In this document: piece by piece, positions 29,511 through 40,481 of the stretch
How positions within the stretch are numbered: the stretch's first letter is position 1
Layout of the letters: every line of letters begins with the position of its first letter
Source: a virus
DNA: 64,000 nucleotides
Strand: one strand, 5' to 3'
IMG/VR virus record: IMGVR_UViG_3300044729_001198
Location: 62,001-126,000 of that record
Position numbers and translations under genes: made by a program
The notes under the pieces: model-generated
Databases searched by the model: none
What the model saw: only the letters and a program-made list of their open reading frames with translations
Told to the model about the DNA's origin: nothing

Positions 29511-29920
29511 GTGTTGGTCTCCTTGGATGGTTGAAAGAATGATAAATAACTACCTTTTATAATATGTATGACACTTTTACTTATTGGTGTGAATTTGTAG
29601 TTGTTTATTTCGTAAAAAGTTATAAATTTTACCTCTGAATGGGCATTTAGTCGGGGTTTACCACTCACGAAATTACATATCCAAGGATGTACCATCATAC
29701 CTTCCATTTCTCGTGGTGGTATCAAATAATGTGGATGAATATCAATCTCCATCTCTTCCATCCACTCACGTTTCAATCCATGCCACGAAGACTCATCAGT
29801 TGGGTCTATCTTACCACCGGGCAACTCCCATAGACCTGGATGATTCTTATTATCATCCATACGTCTACCTATAAGAAATTTATCTTCATTTCGAAGAGCA
29901 CCAAGTGTAATTTCTAACAT
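29507..29920 (-). CDS. Nudix hydrolase
   Basis: A 137-residue protein with a Nudix box at about 35-57: GGKIDPTDE, then REWMEEMEI, one residue longer than the consensus before the first Glu. The REWMEE core is intact. It should hydrolyse nucleoside-diphosphate-linked compounds such as oxidised dNTPs, ADP-ribose or mRNA caps. The substrate is open. Confidence 0.85.
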   Translation of the reverse strand: MLEITLGALRNEDKFLIGRRMDDNKNHPGLWELPGGKIDPTDESSWHGLKREWMEEMEIDIHPHYLIPPREMEGMMVHPWICNFVSGKPRLNAHSEVKFITFYEINNYKFTPISKSVIHIIKGSYLSFFQPSKETNT

Positions 29921-30063
29921 TTGTCGTCTATAATCCCAATTTTTTCTGGTTCAATTCCTACTAACTTACCATCCTTTACGGATTTTATTAACATCTTTAA
30001 TGCGTATATCATATCCTTGGTATCTGAATTCCACAGGTATGATGCTAGTATTGAGTCTTTCAT
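29914..30063 (-). CDS. Small hypothetical protein
   Basis: A 49-residue protein (MKDSILASYLWNSDTKDMIY) of unknown function, overlapping both neighbours, the upstream one by ATGA. Confidence 0.6.
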   Translation of the reverse strand: MKDSILASYLWNSDTKDMIYALKMLIKSVKDGKLVGIEPEKIGIIDDKC

Positions 30064-30455
30064 TTGTTTACAAATCCGTATTTTTCTCTAACTCTATCTG
30101 AAATAGGAATAGCATCACCATTTTCATCAATTCTTACGAATACGATGTTTGTTGATAACACCGGCACTTGTTTACCGGTGTATACGTTGTGAGCTCTTGC
30201 CTCCATGTATAATGTCAATGATGTATTACCAATACTATCAACCCTTCCATAGATTTTCAATAATTGACCTTCCTTAGCGGGTTTTTTAAATATACACTCG
30301 TCAATCTTGATTGTCACCATTCGTGGTGAATCTGCTACTTGCATGGCCATAGCAGCACCTGCCGCATCTAACCAAGCCAAGAGCTTCCCACCAAATAAGT
30401 TGGCGTGGAAGCCCAAGTCCGTTTTTTTGATAGGATGGGTTGAAATTAACTCCAT
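30060..30455 (-). CDS. Hotdog-fold acyl-CoA thioesterase
   Basis: A 131-residue protein with the YciA/acyl-CoA hydrolase pattern: GFHANLFGGKLLAWLDAAGA (helix with the catalytic Asp), then VTIKIDECIFKKPAKEGQLL. It should cleave acyl-CoA to free acid. It is a bacterial-type metabolic enzyme and unusual on a phage. It may alter host lipid metabolism or release CoA. The start shares one base with the stop of the exported nuclease gene. Confidence 0.85.
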   Translation of the reverse strand: MELISTHPIKKTDLGFHANLFGGKLLAWLDAAGAAMAMQVADSPRMVTIKIDECIFKKPAKEGQLLKIYGRVDSIGNTSLTLYMEARAHNVYTGKQVPVLSTNIVFVRIDENGDAIPISDRVREKYGFVNK

Positions 30456-31048
30456 TATCTACACTTACATTTATATTGATTCAAGTCTGATGTTGTAGGT
30501 GCTACATTCTTGAAATAGTAGCAGTATTTTTGATTACCCACTTTTAGTTCTTTGTAGAACCCACTTGGAATAGCTGCGCCTGCTGGTACTCGTGGTGGAT
30601 TGGGTGCGAATTCAATTCGAATATATACATCAACTTGTGCCGTTCGAGCCCACTCTCGTTCTTGAATCTCTAACTTCTTCCATACACCACGATTCAATGA
30701 TTGTTGTTGTAGAGCTGAATTCATATAACTAAAAGTTTCCCACAACATATCCTTATTACAATTCAATGAAGCGGCTGGAGCCATGTGACCCTTGTCCCAT
30801 TCATTATTTACATAATCTGCGTTATCCGATGTGACAATTCCCTTTTCGGTAAAGAAATCCATCCCAGCTCTTGAAGCCGTACCATTTGGACAAGCGACAT
30901 TGTAATATGCTGCTTTTGGTTGTTGTAACACCTCTGAATAGATAATTCTATAATATGGCGTATTCCAATCAATAGAATCTTGGAGTTGTTGAGCGAATGT
31001 GGTTACTGATAACAGTAACGAGAGTAAAAATAGTGTTGTTTTTTTCAT
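30455..31048 (-). CDS. Exported DNA/RNA non-specific endonuclease
   Basis: A 197-residue protein with signal peptide MKKTTLFLLSLLLSVTTFAQ and the beta-beta-alpha-metal nuclease motif DKGHMAPAAS (general-base His88), with metal-binding Asn in SLNRGVWKKLE and the ETFSYMNSALQQQS segment. This is the NucA/Endonuclease_NS fold. A phage that exports a nuclease to the periplasm or outside could degrade rival or environmental DNA. Confidence 0.88.
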   Translation of the reverse strand: MKKTTLFLLSLLLSVTTFAQQLQDSIDWNTPYYRIIYSEVLQQPKAAYYNVACPNGTASRAGMDFFTEKGIVTSDNADYVNNEWDKGHMAPAASLNCNKDMLWETFSYMNSALQQQSLNRGVWKKLEIQEREWARTAQVDVYIRIEFAPNPPRVPAGAAIPSGFYKELKVGNQKYCYYFKNVAPTTSDLNQYKCKCR

Positions 31049-31058
31049 TTTATATCAT

Positions 31059-31634
31059 TTATTGTTCGTTGTAGTCATCATCAACCCAAGTCACATCTTC
31101 AAGAGCTTCATCACGACACCCACATCGTGATTCGTCTGCAATCTCATGAAATTCAGCACAAGCATCAAAATACTCATCCTCATTTTCAAATGCGTCTCGG
31201 TCTGGATATTTTAGAGTTTCATCCGAGTATTCGTATAAGTCATCTACATTTTTGATAGCACCACCACCAACGAAGTTATATCCCTCATCCTCAAAGGTAC
31301 ATGACAGTACGACATTTGGGTCAACTTCATGTAGAATCTTATGAAGTCGTACAAAAGCACCACGACACCAATCCCATGCTGATGTGGTTTGTAATTCAAA
31401 ACCATCTTCAGAAATATCACAATCTTCGATGTGACACCACTTCGCACCCATTCGTGTAGTAAACACTTCACGGTCATAGTCTTCTCCGGCGTGTTCCGGA
31501 TACAAGGTATCATGGAATTTTTTAGAATCCCAAGAATCCAAATTTGATGAATCTCCAAACATTAGTTGGAGCTTTTGGTATACTTCGGGTGACCCCTCTT
31601 CTACCGAAATCCAAGTAGTAACGTGATTTGCCAT
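31059..31634 (-). CDS. Api92/DUF1281-like hypothetical protein
   Basis: A 191-residue very acidic protein. MANHVTTWI at the start, MGAKWCHIEDCDI near 63 and SAWDWCRGAFVRLHK near 85 resemble the Api92/DUF1281 group of phage and plasmid proteins with a ferredoxin-like fold. The role is unknown. It has its own promoter. Confidence 0.6.
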   Translation of the reverse strand: MANHVTTWISVEEGSPEVYQKLQLMFGDSSNLDSWDSKKFHDTLYPEHAGEDYDREVFTTRMGAKWCHIEDCDISEDGFELQTTSAWDWCRGAFVRLHKILHEVDPNVVLSCTFEDEGYNFVGGGAIKNVDDLYEYSDETLKYPDRDAFENEDEYFDACAEFHEIADESRCGCRDEALEDVTWVDDDYNEQ

Positions 31635-31653
31635 TTTTTTAAATTTATTTATA

Positions 31654-31685
31654 CAAATATACGAAATTATTTTGAATTTTCCAAA
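31654..31685 (-). promoter_or_regulatory. Bacteroidota-type promoter
   Basis: -7 TATATTTG and -33 TTTG with a 20-nt spacer, overlapping the end of a micropeptide frame. Confidence 0.78.
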
Positions 31686-31753
31686 TCATTTTGAGAACCA
31701 CTTGGTTCTGATGCGGGGACGTAATCATCCCAATATACAAATACCCAACTCAT
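31667..31753 (-). CDS. Possible micropeptide
   Basis: A 28-residue frame (MSWVFVYWDDYVPASEPSGS) linked to the end of thymidylate synthase by TAATG. Its end lies in the next promoter. The overlap is the only support. Confidence 0.45.
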   Translation of the reverse strand: MSWVFVYWDDYVPASEPSGSQNDLENSK

Positions 31754-32856
31754 TAGTTTGACAATGGTGCTTTAATTGTTGGATGAGATTGGTAATTAAA
31801 TAACACAAAATCATCAGGTACAAATCCTTTTAAATCTTTATCATATTCACCTTCTCTATAATCTAAACATAAAGTAGGTAAGTCAAATGGTTCTCTTCCA
31901 ATTTGTTCTTTTGCTTGTTCAATGTGATTTGAATATAGGTGAACATCTCCTAAATTACCAATCAATTCATCGGGTATCATATTTACCTCTCTAGCAATTA
32001 TTTGGAGTAATAAACCATAAGAAGCGATATTGAATGGTAATCCTAAAAATGTATCTACTGAGCGTTGATTCCACATCAAGGAAATTGCTCTCTTTGGAAC
32101 TCGTAAACTATCCATATGAGAGTGGTGATAATCCATACTTCTACTCAATGGTTGTTTTGTTGAATTAAAGTATTCGATTCTTTCATCCAAATCTAATTCT
32201 CTGGTATATACTTGAAACCCATAATGACATGGTGGAAGAACCATTTGGTCTAATTCACCTACATTCCAAGCTGAAACCATTAATCGTCTTGAGTCTGGAT
32301 TATTTTTAAGGTCGTTGATTAGATTTTGGATTTGGTCAATATATTGTGTTCCTTTTACATACAAAGGTTCAACATCATCACCATCATCAATTTTTAATGT
32401 CGTTGGGATGGCAACCTCACTTTGCCACTCTCTCCATTGTGCTCCATAGATTGGACCTAATTCACCCCATCTATTAGCCCAATCATCATCAAGCTTAATT
32501 GCTTTAACGAAATCTTCTTCGGAAAGTTTTGGAACTGGTCCAAATGGTGAAGTTCTATTTGCTTCTTCGTTCCATTTTTCATAGTTCTTATAAGCATCAC
32601 CATTCCAAATATTACAATTGTTATTGACCAGGAATTTGATATTAGTATCACCACGAAGAAACCATAGCAGTTCCACCACCATGGTTTTGAATGCCATTTT
32701 CTTGGTAGTAATTAAAGGATATCCTTCAGACATTTTGTGTCTAATTTGACGACCAAATACTGAAATAGTTCCAGTACCGGTTCTGTCTTGTTTTTCTATA
32801 CCATTGTCCAAGATATCTTGAAGTAGGTTTTTATAGTTTTTATCGAGATTGTTCAT
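31753..32856 (-). CDS. thyA: Thymidylate synthase
   Basis: A 367-residue protein with all ThyA hallmarks: RTGTGTISVFGRQIRH, FLRGDTNIKFLV, GPIYGAQWREW, the nucleophile in VLPPCHYGFQVY (Cys210) and LPFNIASYGLLLQIIA. It makes dTMP from dUMP with methylene-tetrahydrofolate. It is longer than the bacterial enzyme (264) because of acidic inserts near 95-130 and 150-170 and around 225. The phage dCMP deaminase supplies its substrate. Confidence 0.96.
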   Translation of the reverse strand: MNNLDKNYKNLLQDILDNGIEKQDRTGTGTISVFGRQIRHKMSEGYPLITTKKMAFKTMVVELLWFLRGDTNIKFLVNNNCNIWNGDAYKNYEKWNEEANRTSPFGPVPKLSEEDFVKAIKLDDDWANRWGELGPIYGAQWREWQSEVAIPTTLKIDDGDDVEPLYVKGTQYIDQIQNLINDLKNNPDSRRLMVSAWNVGELDQMVLPPCHYGFQVYTRELDLDERIEYFNSTKQPLSRSMDYHHSHMDSLRVPKRAISLMWNQRSVDTFLGLPFNIASYGLLLQIIAREVNMIPDELIGNLGDVHLYSNHIEQAKEQIGREPFDLPTLCLDYREGEYDKDLKGFVPDDFVLFNYQSHPTIKAPLSN

Positions 32857-32868
32857 ATAGTTAATATT

Positions 32869-35113
<2,245 letters not shown>

Positions 35114-35725
35114 TTATTCTTCCTTTTTGTTTTTGTTGTATTTACTTTGTTCTTTTGCGATTGTTATTTGTTCGGCTCTCCACTCCGGCTGTTTACCTCG
35201 TAGATTACCTCGGAGATTATGAAAGCAATTATAACACAAGAATCTTAAATTTTCTCGTATATGATTGTGCCAGTCATCATCCATGTGGTCTAATACCAAT
35301 GGAATTGTTCCATCTGATATTCGTTTTTCATTATACCCACAACTATGACATTCATGTGGAAAATCTTCCAACTTATCAGCATTGTTAATCAATCTCTTTT
35401 TTAACAAATGGACTGAATAGTCAGGATACTTACCATCTAAAATATCTTGTAGAGCATACCTACCCTTATCAACATTGTAGGGTTTTTTTACACCTTCACC
35501 CTTTTGGTTTTTATGTAAGTCCCAAAGAGTTTTTCCGGTGGTCTCGTCTTTATATACTTTGGAGTATTTTTGATAGGTCGTTAATGATACATTCAAGAAT
35601 CTAGCAGCACCAGAATTTGATTTAGAGTTCTTCATCGCATATCGAATCTGAGCCTCTGTCAAATTCATTGGGGTTCTACCCATCCCAAGAACATAACCAT
35701 TAGGTAATTTATGACCTTTTTTCAT
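35114..35725 (-). CDS. HNH endonuclease with helix-turn-helix-like N-terminus
   Basis: A 203-residue protein with an N-terminal segment like a resolvase-type helix-turn-helix (SNSGAARFLNVSLTTYQKYS) and a C-terminal HNH domain: CHSCGYNE, the LDHMDDDWHNH core, and CYNCFHNLRGN with four metal-binding Cys. It is probably a homing-type or site-specific endonuclease. It sits between GroES-side genes and GroEL, where it may be a mobile insertion. A TATTTAT motif lies 20 nt upstream. Confidence 0.85.
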   Translation of the reverse strand: MKKGHKLPNGYVLGMGRTPMNLTEAQIRYAMKNSKSNSGAARFLNVSLTTYQKYSKVYKDETTGKTLWDLHKNQKGEGVKKPYNVDKGRYALQDILDGKYPDYSVHLLKKRLINNADKLEDFPHECHSCGYNEKRISDGTIPLVLDHMDDDWHNHIRENLRFLCYNCFHNLRGNLRGKQPEWRAEQITIAKEQSKYNKNKKEE

Positions 35726-35758
35726 TTATCGTAACTCCATTTATAATAAATACACGAT

Positions 35759-36007
35759 TTAATATTTTCGGATTATAGTTTGTAAAAATTCGAAATCAAA
35801 ATTGTTCATTAATTCATCCTTTTTCAATAACTTTGACTCAATATCATATAATCCTCTACGGTCATAGTATGCTTCAATACCATGAATGATTCGGTCATTC
35901 ATATAAGCATAAAACTTAACACTTTGAAAGATTCTTTTTTGTCTATTGAGTTCATTACCCAATAAATCGTTGAGTTTTTTGTTAGTTGTATAGATGTCTA
36001 CTTCCAT
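35759..36007 (-). CDS. Hypothetical protein
   Basis: An 82-residue charged protein of unknown function, overlapping the end of its upstream membrane neighbour by 10 nt. Confidence 0.62.
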   Translation of the reverse strand: MEVDIYTTNKKLNDLLGNELNRQKRIFQSVKFYAYMNDRIIHGIEAYYDRRGLYDIESKLLKKDELMNNFDFEFLQTIIRKY

Positions 36008-36342
36008 AATACTTGAATTAATACAATAATTAAAGATAATCCTAAAGAAACAAGGGTTTTCGTGTTCATACCCTCATTCATAAAAAAGTAAGTCATTACA
36101 GTGAATGACACAATGCCCAATCCAAATCCAATGAATCTAACGGGCCACAAAGCGCCGTTGAAATACGGCACCATATACCGAGTTGAGGTTATAAATAGGA
36201 ATGATAATACAGACCCAAAGACCACGGATAAAATGATGGGGTTACGTCTAAACCAATCCCAAACAAATTGTCCGTTTGTCTGAATCCATACCAATGATTG
36301 ACCCATTAGCATCAGTACCATTCCTATAATTAAATTCCTCAA
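35998..36342 (-). CDS. Multi-pass membrane protein
   Basis: A 114-residue protein with about four hydrophobic segments, for example MRNLIIGMVLMLMGQSLVWI and IILSVVFGSVLSFLFITS. The function is unknown. It is ATGA-coupled to the preceding 49-residue gene. Confidence 0.7.
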   Translation of the reverse strand: MRNLIIGMVLMLMGQSLVWIQTNGQFVWDWFRRNPIILSVVFGSVLSFLFITSTRYMVPYFNGALWPVRFIGFGLGIVSFTVMTYFFMNEGMNTKTLVSLGLSLIIVLIQVLWK

Positions 36343-36488
36343 TCCTCGTAATTTTCGTATTCAAACTCCGTGGATTGTTTTTCTTTTAACCACGATTCAT
36401 AATGATAAGCGTCATCGATGTAATCTTCAGATTCATCGGTAATTTCAGCTTCTCGGAGTTGTTCAAACCAACGCTTTGTTATACTCAT
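36339..36488 (-). CDS. Small acidic protein
   Basis: A 49-residue very acidic helical protein (DESEDYIDDAYHYESWLKEK) coupled by ATGA to GroES upstream and the membrane protein downstream. The function is unknown. Confidence 0.65.
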   Translation of the reverse strand: MSITKRWFEQLREAEITDESEDYIDDAYHYESWLKEKQSTEFEYENYED

Positions 36489-36769
36489 TTTACTTCTACC
36501 ATTAAGATTTCACCTTCACGATACAAATTGTATTTATCACCCTCAAGTTTGAGTTGGATACCTGTGTTTGGTACGATGATGGTATCACCGGCTTTTAAAG
36601 ACATTGGGATGAGATTACCATTTTGAGTATAGATTCCAGGTCCAACTGAAATAACCTCACCTCTCATTTGTTCTTTTACTGATTCGGGTCTATACAACCC
36701 ACCTTTGGTTTTTTCATCCTCTCGGATGATTTTTACTAAAACGTAATCGTTCAATGGTTTATAGTTCAT
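36485..36769 (-). CDS. groES: Co-chaperonin GroES
   Basis: A 94-residue protein with the GroES fold pattern: NYKPLNDYVLVKIIREDEKT at the start, a mobile-loop region (KGGLYRPESV), RGEVISVGPGIY and a final GEILMVEVK strand. It should cap the phage GroEL. T4 gp31 plays this role with host GroEL. Here both partners are phage-encoded, though separated by four genes. It has its own promoter. Confidence 0.92.
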   Translation of the reverse strand: MNYKPLNDYVLVKIIREDEKTKGGLYRPESVKEQMRGEVISVGPGIYTQNGNLIPMSLKAGDTIIVPNTGIQLKLEGDKYNLYREGEILMVEVK

Positions 36770-36788
36770 AACTTTCCTTTAATTTTAA

Positions 36789-36820
36789 CAAATATACGAA
36801 ATTAATTTGACATATCCAAA
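36789..36820 (-). promoter_or_regulatory. Promoter of groES
   Basis: -7 TATATTTG and -33 TTTG with a 20-nt spacer. It probably drives the whole groES-groEL run. Confidence 0.82.
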
Positions 36821-36823
36821 CAT

Positions 36824-37273
36824 CTACCAAAAATCCCCATTCACAAAGTCTTTTTGGCGTCTTGCTTGTTTTTTTAGAGCAACCTTGTCGTCATTAGATA
36901 ACTCCTTACTTTTTACTTTTTTATTAACAATTGGTACTTCTTTTTTAGGACGTGACCTAGCAACCTCATTTAAAATACGAGTACGTTCGGCATCGGTCAT
37001 ACTACTTGTCAATACTGAAGAAACATAACAATATGGGTCTCGTGGGTCATCTAACTCAATATCATAATAAATACACCCAATTGTACTTACCGACCTAACT
37101 CTATAGGTGGCATATCCATCTTTTGTGAACTCCAACTTTTCAACATAAGCGAGTTCCTTAACACCAAACCATTTTATAGCAATCGGCTCATATGGTTGAT
37201 ATTGATGCTTCTTGCGTCTACGTTTATCTTTGTTTACGTTTCGTACTTTGGGTAATAATGGTTCTTTACTCAT
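36824..37273 (-). CDS. Hypothetical basic protein
   Basis: A 149-residue Lys/Arg-rich protein (NKDKRRRKKHQYQPYEPIA at the start), probably nucleic-acid binding. The function is unknown. The start is at MSKEPLL, ATGA-coupled to the upstream stop. Confidence 0.65.
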   Translation of the reverse strand: MSKEPLLPKVRNVNKDKRRRKKHQYQPYEPIAIKWFGVKELAYVEKLEFTKDGYATYRVRSVSTIGCIYYDIELDDPRDPYCYVSSVLTSSMTDAERTRILNEVARSRPKKEVPIVNKKVKSKELSNDDKVALKKQARRQKDFVNGDFW

Positions 37274-37647
37274 GACCACCAATTGTCTATATGTTTTTCT
37301 AAAAGTTTAAATAAAATACGTTTGGCCTTTTGATGTTGATTATAATGATATTCAACTACCCAGCGGTCATTAACAACATCACCACTCGGTAACCTATCAA
37401 ATAGTTGTTCAATGTAATATTCATTCTGAACCCTATCTAACAGTTTGAGTATGGTTTGTCCTCGTTGGTACTGATAATCAAACACCACAATTTCTTCTTC
37501 TTGAATGTGTTCGAGTTGAAACTCTATTTTCTTTTTCAGAATTTCATAAACATAGTAGTAATCCCAATCCCTATCTTTCCATATGATGGGAGCCCATCGA
37601 ATCATATTTCTAATACGACTCACAAATGTTTTAAATTTGTGTAACAT
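37270..37647 (-). CDS. Hypothetical protein
   Basis: A 125-residue charged, aromatic-rich protein of unknown function (FQLEHIQEEEIVVFDYQYQR). It is ATGA-coupled to the next gene. Confidence 0.65.
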   Translation of the reverse strand: MLHKFKTFVSRIRNMIRWAPIIWKDRDWDYYYVYEILKKKIEFQLEHIQEEEIVVFDYQYQRGQTILKLLDRVQNEYYIEQLFDRLPSGDVVNDRWVVEYHYNQHQKAKRILFKLLEKHIDNWWS

Positions 37648-37649
37648 GA

Positions 37650-38003
37650 TTAGATGTTGATGTTTTCGAGACCACCATTCTTTTCAACTTGGATAGCGAT
37701 AGCTCTTTGTTCTTCGGGACGTTCCTCACTTGAGTTGTTGATAAGGATACGTTCAGCACGACCAATTCCCATCACCAATTGGTGGAATGGAATACCCAAG
37801 TTTTTCATCTCGATTTCAGTAGTGTTTCGTAGGTATTCAGGTCGAGCGGTAGTCAACACAATGTGGTGACCTTCGTTATACCACTTGTTCATTTTCTCAA
37901 CAGCACCGGGCAGAGCACGACTGGTATGTGGGTTAATTTCTTCAAAACGGACTTGATGAACCAAAGTTCCGTCAATGTCACTAAAAATGGTCATGGGTTT
38001 CAT
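37650..38003 (-). CDS. HAD-type phosphatase
   Basis: A 117-residue protein with HAD motif I FSDIDGTLV at the N-terminus, LTTARPEYLRN (motif II) and GRAERILINN near the end in place of a full motif IV. The short length suggests a cap-less nucleotidase or polynucleotide 3'-phosphatase-like protein. The in-frame ATG at 38027 lies in the -7 box, so the start is at MKPMTIF. Confidence 0.8.
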   Translation of the reverse strand: MKPMTIFSDIDGTLVHQVRFEEINPHTSRALPGAVEKMNKWYNEGHHIVLTTARPEYLRNTTEIEMKNLGIPFHQLVMGIGRAERILINNSSEERPEEQRAIAIQVEKNGGLENINI

Positions 38004-38024
38004 ATTTCTCTCAATCATTACTAA

Positions 38025-38056
38025 CAAATATACAAATTATTTTTCATACTGCCAAA
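38025..38056 (-). promoter_or_regulatory. Promoter with TTAACA element
   Basis: -7 TATATTTG and -33 TTTG with a 20-nt spacer. Tandem repeats at about 38062-38079. Confidence 0.78.
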
Positions 38057-38077
38057 CATTTCAATGTTAAGTTTATG

Positions 38078-38260
38078 TTAAATACACAATTTTTCACGGA
38101 GGCGTTTGATATGTTTACACTCGGAGTATCTACGGAATTGTCCAGCAGGACACTCACAACTAAATGACTTGTGTTCATATGAAGTCACTATATAATATTT
38201 GAGTTTTCCGGTCTTCTTGTCTCGGGAACCCATTTCTTTGTATTTCTGAATCCAACTCAT
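38078..38260 (-). CDS. SWIM zinc-finger protein
   Basis: A 60-residue protein with CECPAGQFRRYSECKHI near residues 35-51, the CxC...CxH SWIM signature that binds zinc and contacts DNA or proteins. The basic body supports nucleic-acid binding. Confidence 0.8.
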   Translation of the reverse strand: MSWIQKYKEMGSRDKKTGKLKYYIVTSYEHKSFSCECPAGQFRRYSECKHIKRLREKLCI

Positions 38261-38277
38261 AGTCTCAATCTTACTTT

Positions 38278-38310
38278 GTAAAGATACGAAACTATTTTGA
38301 TAATGCCAAA
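38278..38310 (-). promoter_or_regulatory. Bacteroidota-type promoter
   Basis: -7 TATCTTTAC and -33 TTTG with a 20-nt spacer. Confidence 0.78.
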
Positions 38311-38314
38311 TTTT

Positions 38315-38959
38315 TTATGCTTTTTTTGGAAAAATATTTGAAAGTTTGCTTTGCGTTGGTTTAGAATCCCACAAATTGTCAAAGTTATCCCACTTACCAT
38401 ATCCAAAGTTATCATAGTCTTGCTTGAATCTCTCATAGACCAACTCACGAAGTTCTACCTCATCCCAACTAACGTTCGATGGTACTTTCAGTCTTCCCAA
38501 ATTCATCTGGTCTATTACAATATCATTGGGCATAAATGGTAAATTGAATATGTCTTCAGACCAAGTTTCGGCATGAATTATATAATCAATTCGTGATTCA
38601 AATTGTGTAATAACTCTCCACTCCGATAAAGCATCACATCTTTCTAATGGGAATTTTTTAAGAGCATCCAAGGGGTCAGTCGTACCACTTGGTAATTCAG
38701 TACCATCCACTTGGTCATGTTTCCAATACGAAATCCATCTATAATATGGATGTCTAACTGAAACTATATGTAAATATTCATTAGGACATTCTTTGGGCCA
38801 ATTGTTTTCATGAGTAAACACGGGCCATCTCTGATTTGCTAATGGTGTTTGTATGTGTGGATTCAAATCACAATACTTACGAAACACTTCAGCCGTGCTT
38901 CTACTAGCAACCTTTGGTGGGCAATGCCAAACAAACCTATATTTGTGAGAATAATTCAT
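38315..38959 (-). CDS. Sulfotransferase (copy 2)
   Basis: A 214-residue protein with a PAPS loop HCPPKVASRSTAEVF near residue 12 and the 3'-phosphate motif VSVRHPYYRWISYW near 67, then a C-terminal ERFKQDYDNFGY like that of Sulfotransfer_2 enzymes. It differs from copy 1 beyond the motifs, so the two probably act on different acceptors. It shares one base with the preceding oxygenase gene. Confidence 0.82.
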   Translation of the reverse strand: MNYSHKYRFVWHCPPKVASRSTAEVFRKYCDLNPHIQTPLANQRWPVFTHENNWPKECPNEYLHIVSVRHPYYRWISYWKHDQVDGTELPSGTTDPLDALKKFPLERCDALSEWRVITQFESRIDYIIHAETWSEDIFNLPFMPNDIVIDQMNLGRLKVPSNVSWDEVELRELVYERFKQDYDNFGYGKWDNFDNLWDSKPTQSKLSNIFPKKA

Positions 38960-39543
38960 TAAAGTTCGGTATCGAAGAAGAATGTCTGAAACAATCTACC
39001 ATCGTACAAATCTTGTCCAAAATAATCCAATGACATATGAAAATTATCACCACGATACATCACAAGTCTATTGTATCTATTAGCAAGTCTATCTACCAAT
39101 TCCCATTTAGTCATGTCTTGGGAATCTTTATATATTGACTTTAATACTTCTTGATTGTAAGTACCATCTTCATTTCGAGGCGCGGTGAACAATCCCGTTG
39201 GTTTGTGTTTGAATAATCCCGTACCGGAACTCAACGGAGCATCGGGTGTTAAATAACAAACAGCAGCCCACTTCGTAGTTTGGTCAGCATGAATCCAACT
39301 TCTATCTCTCGAAGTTGTATATTGATAAGCACCTGTGTATTGTTCTTCAGACCAATAAGTCACATTTCCATAAAAAGGTTTGACAACCGACTGAATGGTT
39401 TCTTTCATTGAGTCGTTCAGAAACGTTTGTGTTCTTGGTCCTGGATAATTTCCACGAACTGAAAAATCTTGTTGTAGAGCGAATTCTCTAACAGTGTCTA
39501 CGTCCGAGTAGAAATCATCAATAATGTAAGCTGATATTTGCAT
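38959..39543 (-). CDS. 2OG-Fe(II)-like oxygenase (DUF6445-like)
   Basis: A 194-residue double-stranded beta-helix protein. SWIHADQTTKWAAVCYL supplies the HxD pair, MYRGDNFHMS a distal His and GRLFQTFFFD the Arg that binds 2-oxoglutarate. It should hydroxylate a protein, nucleic acid or sugar. The gene order with the sulfotransferase suggests joint modification of one target, but this is inference. Confidence 0.75.
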   Translation of the reverse strand: MQISAYIIDDFYSDVDTVREFALQQDFSVRGNYPGPRTQTFLNDSMKETIQSVVKPFYGNVTYWSEEQYTGAYQYTTSRDRSWIHADQTTKWAAVCYLTPDAPLSSGTGLFKHKPTGLFTAPRNEDGTYNQEVLKSIYKDSQDMTKWELVDRLANRYNRLVMYRGDNFHMSLDYFGQDLYDGRLFQTFFFDTEL

Positions 39544-39560
39544 AACTAATTTTGGTTTGT

Positions 39561-40481
39561 TTATTTCATGTTTGCTGTGATTGATTCGGGAGCATTACCT
39601 TTAATCCAACCGAATAAAGTATCTTTCCACAATTTTTCTGGCAAGATAGAACCACCTGCCTTTTTAACAGGCAATGATAAGAATCCCTTGGTAGCACCGG
39701 TTAATTTATTACCATCTTTGTCGTAATAAAATACAGTATGTTCAGGATTGTTTAGAATCACATCAACTCTACCATTCATGCCCTTTGGCATGGCTTTAGT
39801 GACAAGCCCCCAAACAGTATTAGCAGCACCCTCATGAGTACCTAAAAGAATATCTTCAGGAACTACCCGTGACCTACCTTTGTTATTTTTAAGTGCAATA
39901 TTGTAATTAGTCAATACCCATGTCAAGTGAATGTTTTCTGGCTTGTAACCAGCTTCTTCCAACTCTACCATGTACTCGGTGATTGAACTAACTTTCTTTG
40001 CAGTAATATCAAATAAGATGTTCGGTAATACTTCAGGATTATCTTTACCAGCCAATAGAGCAGTTAATGTCTTATCCTTCAAGCCCATTGCATCTACAAT
40101 CGTATGTAGTGCGTACACATTCTCCGGCTTTCTCATATCCCACTTGTAGAACGGAACACCTTTATCTTTAACTAATTGAATTTTCTCCATGTCTGATGGA
40201 GTTATATTTTTACCAAATCTTTTTAAGACGTTATTAAGGTTTAGCTTTTTTAATCGATTCAACTTTTGAAGATTGCTTTTCATAGCATCCACATCACGGA
40301 CTTTGAATCCAGCCGAATCAATAAAGTTATCAATAGCCCAACCCTTACCACTACCAGCACCACCGGCAAGGAATACCACTTGACCATATGGTTTTCTATT
40401 ATTGTAAGTAATCAGTTTTTCATCAAGTTGTTCTTCCTTGATTACTTCTAATATAAATTTTGCAAGATTTGGGAATTTCAT
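39561..40481 (-). CDS. P-loop kinase, zeta-toxin-like
   Basis: A 306-residue protein with Walker A VFLAGGAGSGKGWAIDNF near residues 34-51, a metal-binding DVDAMKS region near 62 and an Arg-rich lid (NNKGRSRVVPEDI) near 205. The pattern fits the zeta-toxin/phage kinase group that phosphorylates small molecules or RNA. The substrate is unknown. It is coupled by ATGA to the upstream 59-residue gene. Confidence 0.72.
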   Translation of the reverse strand: MKFPNLAKFILEVIKEEQLDEKLITYNNRKPYGQVVFLAGGAGSGKGWAIDNFIDSAGFKVRDVDAMKSNLQKLNRLKKLNLNNVLKRFGKNITPSDMEKIQLVKDKGVPFYKWDMRKPENVYALHTIVDAMGLKDKTLTALLAGKDNPEVLPNILFDITAKKVSSITEYMVELEEAGYKPENIHLTWVLTNYNIALKNNKGRSRVVPEDILLGTHEGAANTVWGLVTKAMPKGMNGRVDVILNNPEHTVFYYDKDGNKLTGATKGFLSLPVKKAGGSILPEKLWKDTLFGWIKGNAPESITANMK

